Assembly (NCBI RefSeq): GCF_026151205.1
Contig: NC_087072.1
Location: 20,118,103-20,178,102 of the forward strand
Direction of reading: 5' to 3'
Origin: Bolinopsis microptera
Lineage: Eukaryota; Ctenophora; Tentaculata; Lobata; Bolinopsidae
DNA: 60,000 nucleotides
The notes under the pieces are model-generated. The model ran no database searches, had not been told where the DNA came from, and saw nothing but the letters and a program-made list of their open reading frames with translations. The translations under genes and the position numbers were made by a program. This document shows, piece after piece, positions 46,601-58,096 of this stretch; the stretch's first letter is position 1, and every line of letters begins with the position of its first letter.

Positions 46601-49600
46601 AACGATCTGTGTAATGTGCATTAAGATCAAATTAATTGACATTATCGACATTATGTTAAATTCACCGCCGAGCTAACCAAGTTTTTTAAACACTTGTTTG
46701 TTCATGAATAATATCTTTATTCTAGTCCAGCCTCATACATCTATGCATATTGTTAGCATCTATGAAACCCTCATTGCATGCTTGCATTTAAATTGAAGTT
46801 TGACTAGCCTAAGCTATCTTTCTCGTGTCATCAAGTTGATTTGTTAAAGCGTACTCTACAGTGAAATTGTGGCAGCTCTCTATAACTTCTTGTGAGTACA
46901 GAAAATGGAATGCTCCTAGGCCTGTGAGGAATGCTCCCATGCCTGTGATTTTATTGGTCTAGCAAAAAGTAGCCGGTAGACGGTACCCCGCACCATTTGT
47001 ATTTTTTACAGAATTTTCTAGATTGTTTAATTACTACTGACTTTTAACAGAATTACCCATCATCACTACCTATCAAACACTCTAACAGCGTGTGAAGTAC
47101 GTAAAATATTATTTCTAGAGAAAGGAAGAATTTAAAATTGTAAATTTGTCAGATGAAGGATATGAAAATATGGCTAGCAATATAACTCCCTGCATGGCCA
47201 TGGCTGCATAAAGTTGGGTTAAAAACGCGCAAATGTGCATGGAGTTCATCTGAAGCAATGAAATCAAAAATAATTTCACATTAGTAAGAATTATCTTTGG
47301 TAAATCAGTGCGGTTCTTTAGTTTTTAAGACAGTGACGAGCAAACATCAAATATGATCTTTCAGCTCTGCAGCCTTTCGGCCTTATATTAGGGCCATAAC
47401 TTTTAGAATTTCGTATCATGATCAAGCTGGGCTAATTGAAATCTTGCTACCATGCTGTTGCCTTAGAAACAAATACAACATCCCAACTCTTGGTTCAGTA
47501 TTCTCGGTGTAACTCATGATCAGTCTAAATTCATCCAAAAATGGTCATATAAAATTACATCGCAAATTAATCGTGTTTGGTTATGTACTCAAATTTGTGG
47601 TAAACTATTACTTAGTCATACCAAACGAAAAGTCATAGGTTAAGATTTGTTTACCGTTATCTACGATTAAGTCTTAATTAGTTTGTAAAATGTTAATTAG
47701 CATATACTGAATTAGCATTTGTGAATTTTAGACTCATTGCCCGACCTTGCTTTGATTCGTATAGATCTTAAATTGCATTTGTTCGGATTTAACTTACCAG
47801 GCTTGCAGTTGACCCTAAAATGATGCATAAGTTTTTCCCTGGATTTTATAGTCAGGTTACATAAAGCCAAACACCTGAAGATGGTTCTACATGGAGCAAT
47901 CTATAATTTCCTCAATTCAAGGACAAGGTACACGTATGACCAACTTAAATACCCCAGTGAACCTCTTGCAGTGGACTGGTTGACCATTTGGGATAACTAT
48001 TGATAAACATTGATGGAAAATCGTCCAAAATCTTTATTTACGCAGAAAATTTAGCAATCTTCTTGAAAAATGGCATATACTGTCGATCCACCAAAAAAAA
48101 TTGCCATTGTAATATAGTTTCGTCCGGGGTTTCGGGTGGTGGTACCTCTAATGAGAACCAGGATATCCGATAGAGCAGACAATTCGGAGTTTCCCTGAAC
48201 TTGATAGATACTAGGTACCATGAATCCGTCACTATCGATACCCTGTTGAGACTTGTACCAAGTTACTTAATACTTATTCACAAATAAATATTTCAAATTC
48301 CGTTGTCTTGGGAGGGGTTGAAGAGTTAACTTCACTGGTGAGCACTGAATTGTGGTCACGCATGTGACTTAGCTCACTTGACACTTTTGACAAATGATAC
48401 GCGTAATAACGTGCTAGTACGCGATAATTATAATTATAATAATAAAATTATATATGTCACGTGACATTCAAACGCACACTCTAAATTCTCATCTGTTTAT
48501 TTAATGACCTAACGTATAGACAGTTCTGAATCATGATCTATTTTTATAGCGTAAACCTTAGGGTCTGTCTAATCAGATATATAATATGGGGAGGCATAAG
48601 GGGTGGCGGTAACAGTAAATTTTGAATAAGGGGTGGCATAAGGGGTGGCAGCAACAGTAAATCTTGAATAAGGGGTGGCGGCAACATGTAATATTGAATA
48701 AGGGGTGGCATAAGGGGTGGCGGCAACAGTAAATCTTGAATACGGGGTGGCGGCAACAGTTAATATTGAATAAGGGGTGGCATAAGGGGTGGCGGCAACA
48801 GTAAATCTTGAATAAAGGGTGTCATAGGGGGTACGGGTGGCGGCAACAGCCAATATTGAATAAGGGGTGGCGGCAACAGTTAATATTGAATGAGGAGTGG
48901 CATAAGGGGTGGCGGCAACAGCCAATATTGAATAAAGGGTGGCATAAGGGGTGGCGACAACAGTAAATCTTGAATAAGGGGTGGCGGCAACAGCCATTAT
49001 CGAATAAGGGGTGGCATAAAGGGTGGCAGCAACAGTAAATCGGGGGGTACGGGTGGCGGCAACAGCCAATATTGAATGAGGAGTGGCATAAGGGGTGGCG
49101 GCAACAGCCAATATTGAATAAAGGGTGGCATAAGGGGTGGCGACAACAGTAAATCTTGAATAAGGGGTGGCGGCAACAGCCATTATCGAATAAGGGGTGG
49201 CATAAAGGGTGGCAGCAACAGTAAATCTTGAATAAGGGGTGGCGGCAACAGTTAATATTGAATAAGGGGTGGCATAAGGGGTGGCGGCAACAGTTAATAC
49301 TGAATAAGGGGTGGTATAAGGGGTGGCGGCAACAGTAAATCTTGAATAAGGGGTGGCGGCAACAGTTAATATTGAATAAGGGGTGGCAGCAACATGTAAT
49401 ATTGAATAAGGGGCGGCATAAGGGGTGGCGGCAACAGTAAATCTTGAATAAGGGGTGGCGGCAACAGTTAATATTGAATAAGGGGTGGCATAAGGGGTGG
49501 CGGCAACAGTAAATTTTGAACAAGGGGTGGCGGCAACAGTAAATCTTGAATAAGGGGTGGCGGCAACGTGTAATATTGAATAAGGGGTGGCATAAGGGGT

Positions 49601-52600
49601 GGCGGCAACAGTAAATCTTGAATAAGGGGTGGCAGCAACAGTTAATATTGAATAAGGGGTGGCATAAGGGGTGGCGGCAACAGTTAATATTGAATAAGGG
49701 GTGGTATAAGGGGTGGCGGCAACAGCCAATATTGAATAAGGGGTGGCATAAGGGGTGGCAGCAACAGTAAATCTTGAATAAGGGGTGGCGGCAACAGTTA
49801 ATATTGAATAAGGGGTGGCATAAGGGGTGGCGGCAACAGCCAATATTGAATAAGGGGTGGCATAAGGGGTGGCGGCAACAGTAAATCTTGAATAAGGGGT
49901 GGCATAAGGGGTGGCGGCAACAGCCAATATTGAATAAGGGGTGGCGGCAACAGTAAATCTTGAGTAAGGGGTGGCATAAGGGGTGGCGGCAACAGTAAAT
50001 CTTGAATAATGGGTGGCATAAGGGGTGGCGGCAACAGGTACGCCGGTACGGTCCAACAGACAGTTTGGTCTATTCAGAAAGAAAAGAGCAGCTATCTAAT
50101 GGAATACTTCTACGGTTGAATGATGACTTACGACAGTTATGACGATAATGGGTTGGATATCTTAATTAACTCTGAAACGAACGAAGGTTTTACTACGAAG
50201 GTTTGACCTAATTTAATGAAGGATACTCGAATCATTGGTTGATATTGATTTGATGACGCGACCTTATCATGTTATCTAGTTATGAACTGTTAAGGTATTG
50301 TTCGTTTACTTTAGCTAGTAAGCTATCTCTTCATGCACAACGCAGTTTCATTTGGATAATCGTATTTGTAATTTACATTTTGCAAAATAGGATAACTGTG
50401 ACTACACTGATTGAGGTAAAATAACATTTTTATGAGTTTTAGTCGTCACTAACAACTTAATCTCATAAAAAGATGTAACGCCATAATTAAACTCTCAACA
50501 AGGGTTTCCCCCGCTTTGATTTGAAAACGTGTTTCAAAATTTGTTTCTTGATTTATGGCAGCGATAATTCAAGAATCTCACAAACACTTGCTTGTGACAG
50601 TGATTTCGGCTTTACGATTTCCCCGCACATCTTCAAGTGTCATGGGTATTGGAGTATGCGGTTCCGCGTTTGTAGGCAGCTGACATTTGAGCTGTCGATA
50701 GATTATCTGTCCTGTCTTCCGAGAAACCTTCTAAATCTTGGTCCAAAATTAGGAAATTTGACCACTGAAAAGAGGATGCAGCACTGCATATCGGGCAACC
50801 TTATCTTGAATCTCAAGCCTACCAATCACTTTTAAGTAACGTTAAAGTTATCCGAGATTGGGTCAACATGAATTAAGTAAATGAATCCCGGTTAAGATTT
50901 CCCCTTTAAGAAGAACCCGACCATAACTTACTTTGTGTTAGTGCTCTTTACTGCAAACTTTGACACGACACTCAGCCTAACGAGGTGAAGATTTCTTTCA
51001 AATCTGATTGGATTTTGGAAACGGATTGGAGGATATGTTGGGCCTTCACAGTCAATTTTTAGCTATCCTTCTGGAGAATTAGTGCTCTACTATGTGAGTA
51101 TATGTTTTTAAACTCTAAACCCAACTAAGGTATGACGAAAATGCCCTCGTAAGTATTCTAATAGAGTTGTGCTACGTAGTGCCTGTAATGAAGGTTCTCA
51201 ATGTATACTTTATAGTCTACAAGCGACAAAGACAGCTAAAACTTGAGTATCCTGTTTGAAGGTATTACTATTAGGCATTTCACATTAGTTGCTTGGTAAA
51301 GTTAGTCCGGTTTAAACAGTGGGCTTCTTTTTGTCCTTTGCGCCTATTATAGCTGAACCTTATGTTTAGCGAGTTTTGGGCGAGTTGTCCTGAGTTAACC
51401 TCGTAAACAGTTTCGATTCTGCCGGGTTCAATTATAAATGCAGTCTCGATTGTCGATTCTCTCCCTGTCAAGGTAATGGTAACTAATTGGGTCAAAAATT
51501 GAAATGTCGACTTTCTTCCAATTTTAACAGGAATCAGTAGAGTTTCGCGTTGCTACTTACTGAAAGACAAATTTTCAGCCGAAATTTGTATCGGACGTTC
51601 TGTCCCAGGGAATACTTTGGTAAATTTTATTCGATGTAAATTTGAACCAGTGAAAATATTTGCAGCACAACTACCATATATCTACAATATTAATCCTGTA
51701 ATTACCAAAATATTATCTAAATACTTTCCAGACTTACTCTTAAATTTGATCCTTCGAACAGCTGTTGAGCTTACTAGAAGAAAACTAAGTCTAAATCACA
51801 TACGAAGATAATTAAAACATTCTTTCGCTCGACAGATTCAATAAATTACAGGTTTTGTAACTTAGTAGAAACCAAAATATTGATGAGTTTAAGTTTGATG
51901 AAAACAATTCGGTTTAGTAAACATTAAATTTTAAACTTTGATAGGAGACTGGGCACAGCATGTTAGAAAACTTGCTTGTATGGTAGGCCCCATGTAGCCG
52001 GTGGGCCCGACATGATACGACATATCTCGACACGTTACGTCGGGGTTTGTCGGGGTTTGTCAGGGTTTATCGGGGTTTGTCGGAGTTTGTCGGGGTTTGT
52101 CGGGGTTTGTCGGGGTTTGTCAGGGTTTGTCGGGATTCGTTAATAATGGATGAAAAGTGATTAGGCTCAGAGGCCGAGATGGCTCAGCTAGCTAATTAGC
52201 TTTTTTATTTTTTTAATTTTTTACAATTTTTTTGTCGCGACACCCACTGAAGGCCTCATGAAGCCGGTGGGCCCGACATGATACAACATATCTCGACACG
52301 TCGGGGTTTGTCGGGGTGTGTCGGGGTTTGTCGAGCCTGGAGGCTACATGGGGCCTTATGGTGTAGTACATGTGATATTACAGCCCAATATGATTCCACA
52401 GTGCATGCACCTTCGGGCTTCTCAGGTGTCTAGCTAGTTGTTCGTTCAATGTAATCCTATAATTAAGAAAAATCAACTTAGACTGACACAGTTTTAGACA
52501 GTTTGTAGTATAAAACGATAAAACTTGTTTTTGTTTCAGGCCACCGGAGCTGCAGACGGAGAGAATCAAGACCAGAGCGTTAATGCCCACATTGAAACCG

Positions 52601-52614
52601 GCTCACTCTAACGA
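40672..52614 (+). CDS. First two coding exons of an unrecognised gene, split by an 11.8-kb intron
   Basis: Exon 1 (40672-40769) starts with ATG: MAFTAFKAVHRFRQVNQEHR, and ends at a strong donor (CG|gtaagc). Exon 2 (52540-52614) follows a strong acceptor (ttgtttttgtttcag) and ends at GA|gtaagt. The exons join in phase 2, reading TVRRPPELQTERIKTRALMP, then TLKPAHSN. The product is basic and hydrophilic with no signal peptide. I do not recognise the family. The following exon must enter in phase 2 and was not found before the window edge; the open stretch at 59892 has a different phase. The first intron contains a G-rich minisatellite, a MITE and possible minus-strand exons. Confidence 0.72.
42000..42090. 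repeat. AT-rich self-complementary tract
   Basis: tattatcatatattatcaca and its inverse alternate through this stretch (intron 1). Low complexity. Confidence 0.5.
42334..42379. repeat. Short tandem duplication in intron 1
   Basis: aaccacgctgccagacaact occurs twice in direct succession. Confidence 0.85.
44772..44846. repeat. 75-bp hairpin with a nested palindrome in the loop
   Basis: Arms ccacatgactgac and gtcagtcatgtgg extend through agtgactcgtac/gtacgagtcact. The loop itself contains gtaccggtatattataccgg, so two alternative foldings exist. Non-coding, in intron 1. Confidence 0.85.
45794..46033 (-). CDS. Possible exon encoding a transmembrane segment
   Basis: The minus strand has an ATG frame of 79 codons with a long hydrophobic run, LAIDLALHLLAALFWLVAFC then NAIMIYLI, flanked by possible splice signals (acatttttag near 45990, gttaat near 45882). 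The segment resembles a helix of MARVEL/tetraspan proteins, but this is by eye. An intron starting at the gttaat donor would be only 35 bp, too short to be comfortable, so the exon limits are not fixed. Confidence 0.25.
   Translation of the reverse strand: MHYSFKIPLLETYNIFRIKTNLSCLAIDLALHLLAALFWLVAFCNAIMIYLITKDWLIMVYIIYLPTGCLHFLPIYLPI
48038..48242 (-). CDS. Possible terminal exon with overlapping poly(A) signal
   Basis: After a possible acceptor (gtacaagtctcaacag) the minus strand reads 67 codons, including WYLVSIKFRETPNCLLYRIS and ending PFFKKIAKFSA, then TAA. The stop is embedded in taaataaag, giving an AATAAA poly(A) signal at 48033-48038. Composition is protein-like; acceptor phase is 2. 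It lies in the first intron of the plus-strand gene. No upstream exon was assigned and no family is recognised. Confidence 0.35.
48583..50037. repeat. G-rich minisatellite of 30-bp and 42-bp units, about 1.45 kb
   Basis: Two unit lengths alternate: aataaggggtggcggcaaca + gttaatattg (30 bp) and a longer form with an extra ataaggggtggc (42 bp). All units are multiples of three, so the minus strand keeps a 495-codon frame (48569-50056) and parts of two other frames open. The frame has no ATG (it opens at TTG), so I treat it as non-coding. The plus strand carries GGGG and GG runs throughout, giving G-quadruplex potential in the intron-1 transcript. Confidence 0.95.
50057..51984. other. Intron 1 DNA between the minisatellite and the MITE
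   Basis: No supported gene. On the minus strand 51280-51495 reads TLTGRESTIETAFIIEPGRI and on to a TGA; it looks protein-like but begins at a TTG and has no recognised domain. Confidence 0.3.
51985..52356. mobile_element. 372-bp MITE with internal GGGGTTT minisatellite, TATGGT duplication
   Basis: The inverted ends are AGGCCCCATGTAGCC and GGCTACATGGGGCCT. TATGGT flanks both sides (51979-51984, 52357-52362). Inside, gtcggggttt (10 bp) repeats about ten times (52039-52140), and a sub-terminal block (gccggtgggcccgacatgat) recurs directly at about 52264. A short stretch ggccgagatggctcagctag resembles a tRNA A box but has no B box. It sits 184 bp upstream of exon 2 of the plus-strand gene. The superfamily is not assigned. 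Confidence 0.75.
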
Positions 52615-53645
52615 GTAAGTGTCATTAAACCACTCCGTATTTTCTTATTAATAATAAACACGATAATTAATTAACAATTTTGTTATCAATTAACTGTTTT
52701 TTTCTGCGTGCATCCGCGTTATTTAAATTTTCAAGGTGATAGTTCCATGTTCCCACTTTTGCTGGAATATGCTAATTTCTTAATTACCGTGGAGCGTTTA
52801 TAGAGGCTTTTTTATTCATCACGGACTGCAGATAACCCCAGCCAGATCTGGGCTACCAACCTCCAGGACATAAAATATTATGCTGTTTATTTGTTAACCT
52901 GCATCACCATCTGAACACTCTCCTTCTCAGAGGACCTCCTTGATAACTACGGAATAATATTTTAGTTAGACGCCGTATATATTTCAGATAGAGCTGCTGC
53001 AGTGATAAAATATGCACTATGTAGTGACCAATATAAATAAAAAAGCACCAATTAAACCACTTACCGTGCAGTTTTAAAAACAGTTAAACTTTTGTTTAGT
53101 TATTTGGCTTCCTCAGAGTTTTGTCGGCACTATACTGAACAAAACAGTCCCACAATTCTTACCGTGTTTTTGATTAATTTATTCGTAAATTACACGCGAA
53201 AGAACGAACATACCCATGACCCACAGATTTTTTCACTAATATTAAGATGCTATGCTAGTGCAATATTTTAATGCACCGAAATTGTAAACAAAGTTCTGGA
53301 TATTTCCTCCATAAGTTAAAGGTTTCCAAAAATGCTAAATATGCAAACTTCAATATTAACTGTTATCCGCCATGCAGCTTGTGTGCCACATTTCAATTCA
53401 CAATTACTATCTAGAACTGCCTGTTTACTGGCAGAAAAAGGCCGTAGACGTTCCGCCGAAATGTGCGCTAAAAAAACCCCGGCATTGGATCCCGACTAAT
53501 CACACATTTTGGTTTATACAAACACGATATATCCAACGAAAGTTTATGTTGTTGCATAAATTTCATGACCCTTATGGCCTTAAGGTTCTGAAATTGCGTC
53601 CTGATGTAATGTCAGGACAGATAGCAATTTGAGCCATGACGGAGC
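52615..53645. other. Second intron, unremarkable part
   Basis: AT-rich, no supported gene. The 86-codon open frame at 53372-53632 has no further support. Confidence 0.35.
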
Positions 53646-53659
53646 TATCTAGTGCAACA

Positions 53660-54343
53660 CCCTCTAATTAATACCTTTCCTAGCTTTGGCACTTTACTTA
53701 GTATCTTTCCTAGCTTTGGCACTTTACTTAATATCTTTCCTAGCTTTGGCACTTTACTTAATACCTTTCCTAGCTTTGGCACTTTACTTAATACCTTTCC
53801 TAGCTTTGGCACTTTACTTAATATCTATCTGAGCTTTGGCACTTTAATTAATATCTTTCCTAGCTTTGGCACTTTAATTAATATCTTTCCTAGCTTTGGC
53901 ACTTTACTTAATATCTTTCCTAGCTTTGGCACTTTAATTAATATCTTTCCTAGCTTTGGCACTTTACTTAATATCTTTCCTAGCTTTGGCACTTTAATTA
54001 ATATCTTTCCTAGCTTTGGCACTTTAATTAATATCTTTCCTAGCTTTGGCACTTTACTTAGTATCTTTCCTAGCTTTGGCACTTTACTTAGTATCTTTCC
54101 TAGCTTTGGCACTTTACTTAGTATCTTTCCTAGCTTTGGCACTTTACTTAATACCTTTCCTAGCTTTGGCACTTTACTTAATACCTTTCCTAGCTTTGGC
54201 ACTTTACTTAATATCTTTCTGAGCTTTGGCACTTTAATTAATATCTTTCCTAGCTTTGGCACTTTAATTAATATCTTTCCTAGCTTTGGCACTTTACTTA
54301 ATATCTTTCCTAGCTTTGGCACTTTAATTAATATCTTTCCTAG
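53660..54343. repeat. 30-bp minisatellite, about 22 copies
   Basis: Unit aatatctttcctagctttgg + cactttactt with a few variant bases (ctta or atta, tatc or tacc). The 30-bp period leaves frames open on both strands (261 and 189 codons). These are repeat artefacts: the same simple peptide recurs on each strand and no ATG-led unique sequence surrounds it. Confidence 0.97.
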
Positions 54344-56790
54344 GTTGAGCCCGACCCAGTTTTGCAAATGTCCACTTGTTTCTTTCCTGCACAATGTGTT
54401 GACACAGGGTTACAAAGAGAAACTAACAGTCACTTAGTCCCCCCGTAAACAACAATATAATTACTTACCCTAATTCTCGGTATCCATATTGTCCACATTA
54501 AAGGCTAATATTCCATTCAACTAGAAATTTTGCTGAAGTAGTACTGCCCATTGCTAGCCAACTGCTTATTGCATGTCCATAAAGCTTTGTGACATTGTAA
54601 AATAGTTGTAGCTTGATCATGTTTGCCATTCAGACGCTAAATTAATGGAGACACATTGTTGTAGAGGTATTCTTGCCCACATAGTTGTCTGCTAGGGATC
54701 TATGTTGTAATGTAAGGATCAACTGGATCAACGTCTACTGAATACTGATAGTCATAGACTCACAAATTACTGGAAAAATTATTCGATTTGGTTGCAACCA
54801 ATTTATGCCATGGCATAAATTGATAGCTGTATGCCTTTATTCAAACTGTACGAAAAAGAAAATCGTTTCGCACAAAAATACTTGTTAATTATCTACAAGG
54901 CAAAATCTTCCTTATTCCACGACATTCCTTAATCGCAGGATAAGTTGATATGATCAATATATTATTATACTTCGCTGTCCAAAATAATTTCAGTGGACGG
55001 TATGGTGTTCATGAAACCTCATCCTCGGGGTATGCATAGTTTATTTTGCTAAAAAATACCTGAACTATTGAACGAACTTGTTTGTAATTGTAGCGAAACA
55101 TTCATAGTCAACACTTTATGTAACATAGACTCAATCAATATTTAGATTGCGCGTTGAAACGTAGTTTTATTATTTATTAAGTCACTGGTTAATTCAGTAA
55201 TGTGCTCTAAGTTTCTCATTTGATCCAGTTACTGTCACATATACATGATATATGTATTATTAAATATAATACATATGACACATAGTGTAATAACCGATGA
55301 GTGAGGGCAAGCCTTTAATAATTCAGATTGGCTGAAAACTCGACTGAAAATCTGCAACTCCTGACTTACTTACTTTATCAACGTGTTTATATTTCGCAAT
55401 ATTCTGCCGTGCCTGATTCCTTATTGTCAATTCTGTAAAAAACCATCGATTAAATTTCGTCTAGCTTTAAATTATCTTTGAATTATCGATGCGAGGAGTT
55501 TTGTTGTCCTTGCTCTTTTTTAATGTATATTGTACAATCAGATTACAATGAGCGTCAAAACCATATGCGGTATACATTGTTCAATACTTATGCATGCAGG
55601 CCGTCATTGTTGTGCATAAATTTTTAATGAAATCAATTAGGTAAAACAGAAGTATATGCCTTTGGTTGCAATTTGTCCTTTTGTGAAGCTTTAGCTATTT
55701 AATGTAGGCTTTATTCTCGAACATGTGACCACTGTAGGGCGTGAGAAAAGGTCAGCTCTGATATCATCATGGAAACACTCTGATTTTCTCGAATAAACAT
55801 CGATTCAGGTTGTGGAACACAACAAGAAAAATGAGAATAATCTTGTGCGAGGGTAGGGACCCAGATGTCGTTTCTAACCCAATCAAATTAAGACTGATAG
55901 AAATATACCCTCGCAATGAAAATTGAGGTAACGTTAATTATTGAACGAAGATACTATAAAACCAGTGCACCTATAACAAGGTGCACTGTCTAGTGATCCT
56001 GCAAGTCACGTGATATTTCTTGTAGAGGTTTAGACCTTCTTAGTAGAGTGACATCAACGAGGGGAATGAAGCTTAAAATTATGACTACCATCTAGGAAAA
56101 TAGTATAATATTGTTTGGACTTGAAAGTTGAACTGTTGGCCAAAATAGTGGAGCAAGATCCCCGATGTATCAATACAATTCACAGCTGCGGACTGTTTCT
56201 CAGATTCCTGCAGGATCTGAGTCAGGGCTTTTAGGAAGATTGGTGAATGCAGAGTGGAGACCGTATGGGCGTATGTCTTTTGTTAATCTGAAATTAGCAA
56301 ATGCGGCGCATTAAACTGCCGGGAATTGAATCAGCGGTAATTTGTGTGGATCTGTAGATCATTATAAAACAAAAAGCTCCTCCACAAAAAAGCTCCTCCG
56401 CATAAAATGCCGATATATCAGGTACAGAATGGCGTAGCACTGCATTATCGTTTATGTCCACCCTAGCTCCATAATATAAAGAATTTGTCTTAATTATAGA
56501 TGAATGCCAAAACCGCTGGAATGTGAATTTAATTTTGAACACAATCGGAGTTATGATTTATCATTCGTTCATAGGGGAACAGCTGCCGAACAAGTATAGC
56601 AGTGTTATGCACCGCTTATTTTCTTGAGCAGTGGTTTTATTATCTCTGTTCGGTACCTTGTCACAGCCTGGTTGGAATGATGTCACCACTATATAACAAA
56701 TAAATTGAGGCTCTAAAGATGTAGTTTATTTACGAAGGATTCAAGCCTAACATAGTGTGTTTCCCTTCGTTTCCAAATGCAATCTTACTA
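54344..56790. other. Second intron or intergenic, non-coding
   Basis: No supported gene. A small hairpin agtgcacct-ataaca-aggtgcact lies near 55964-55987. Confidence 0.35.
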
Positions 56791-56794
56791 TATA

Positions 56795-57094
56795 TAGTAT
56801 AAAGCGAGACGATATATATATATATATATTTCGTTGCTGTACTCCTACACATTAAAAGTCGGTGTTGATTAGATCTTCGAAATTCTTTGCATCATTTATT
56901 AAACATCGTTATCTCAAATTATTTGTTATATAGTAATGTTGAAAGTATTAAAATATATATCTGTTATCATTTTACTGACACCAAGACATCAACCTTAAGT
57001 TTATCACGACTTTTCGCAAAAACCGGAAAAGATATTCAACTTAAACTTATTTTATATCATCCAGCTTACTTATGCTTAATAAGTAAGCTGGATG
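56795..57094 (+). repeat. Helitron-like fragments and a 37-bp hairpin
   Basis: tataaagcgagacgatatat (about 56800) and cattttactgacaccaagac (about 56966), then cgcaaaaaccggaaaagata, match the 34.7-kb repeats but are separated by unrelated sequence. A hairpin of catccagcttactta and its inverse lies at 57058-57094. Confidence 0.6.
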
Positions 57095-57792
57095 TTGTCA
57101 ATCCTCATTGATCAAGAACACTTGACCATTCATACTTGACCATTCATACTTGAATTGCACAAAGTAGAACATATAACATATTAGCAACTTATATAAGATG
57201 TTAAATTTAGTGAGAATCTTTTGTTTCTTACTGAAACCTTAGCCTCTACCTTACCTCACATAATCAACACATCTGGTACTCTATTTCCGTATACACATCT
57301 TATCTGTACACCTCTTATCTATTTATCTGTGCCTAAACGGGGTCTAAACAATATAAATTGCGCTATACAAACCGTTTTTGGGGACAAATCATACTATGCT
57401 GGGCTACTGTTGCTTCTCACAGGCCACTGAAAACGATTTCATTTCATGCTTCCTACCGGTTCTTTCACAACGTATTGGTCTATTTCATGTCGAGAAGTAG
57501 ATAGATTCAAGACTTTGAGACTAATCTGTGATTTGTTGTACTGGGTAGTGTGATACAGCACCATTTGCGGCCACATATCGTTTAGTGAGCTGTTAAGGAC
57601 CGTCGTTAACGTTTATATTGTGGTATGGCATAAAGATGGAAACGGTCATCAATAATTAACATCATAGATAGCTTTCGGCTAAACTTTTCGAGTGTGCTTT
57701 CAATTACATATACATTCTATAGTATAGGTGTGTTCGTGACAAGAATAATAAATTTTGCAAAAGAGTTTTGGGACCTGGCTGGGAGGTAGGGA
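57095..57792. other. Non-coding
   Basis: A 17-bp direct repeat (cttgaccattcatactt) occurs twice near 57120-57152. No gene. Confidence 0.35.
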
Positions 57793-57800
57793 CGCTGATC

Positions 57801-58088
57801 CAGTGGCGTAACGAAGGGCCCCGCTGACCCCGCTGTGCAGGGGGGCGCCGTCTTAGGGGGGCGCCAAATCGTCGTTTGAATGTGGGACAATTTCGAAAAC
57901 TTAACTAAAGTACTAGCAAAACTGCGCGTTTTGCTCTAGATACACACTTTTTTAGAGATTTTACCGGCGTATCCTCTAAAATCACCTAATTTGTTCAATT
58001 TTAGGGAGGGGCACCAAAAGGGGAGGGGGCGCCAACAGGGGGGCGCCTTTGCGGCAGGGGGGCGCCAACAGGCAACGTTACGCCACTG
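57801..58088. mobile_element. 288-bp hAT-type MITE with 8-bp target-site duplication
   Basis: Ends CAGTGGCGTAACG and the inverse CGTTACGCCACTG. The 8 bases CGCTGATC occur directly on both sides (57793-57800 and 58089-58096). The interior is G-rich with repeated GGGGGCGCC. End sequence and 8-bp duplication both fit hAT elements. No coding capacity. The perfect flanks suggest a fairly recent insertion. Confidence 0.9.
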
Positions 58089-58096
58089 CGCTGATC

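Noticed and set aside
48569-50056. 495-codon open frame on the minus strand
   Set aside because: Entirely minisatellite with units that are multiples of three, opens at TTG rather than ATG, and other frames are also open.
51280-51495. Protein-like minus frame (GRESTIETAFIIEPGR)
   Set aside because: Starts at TTG, no domain recognised and no joining exon; kept only as a note.
52160-52190. tRNA A-box-like ggctcagctag suggesting a SINE
   Set aside because: No B box; the sequence is inside a TIR element with its own duplication.
53652-54437. 261-codon plus frame and 189-codon minus frame
   Set aside because: Both strands are open because of a 30-bp repeat; no unique protein sequence.
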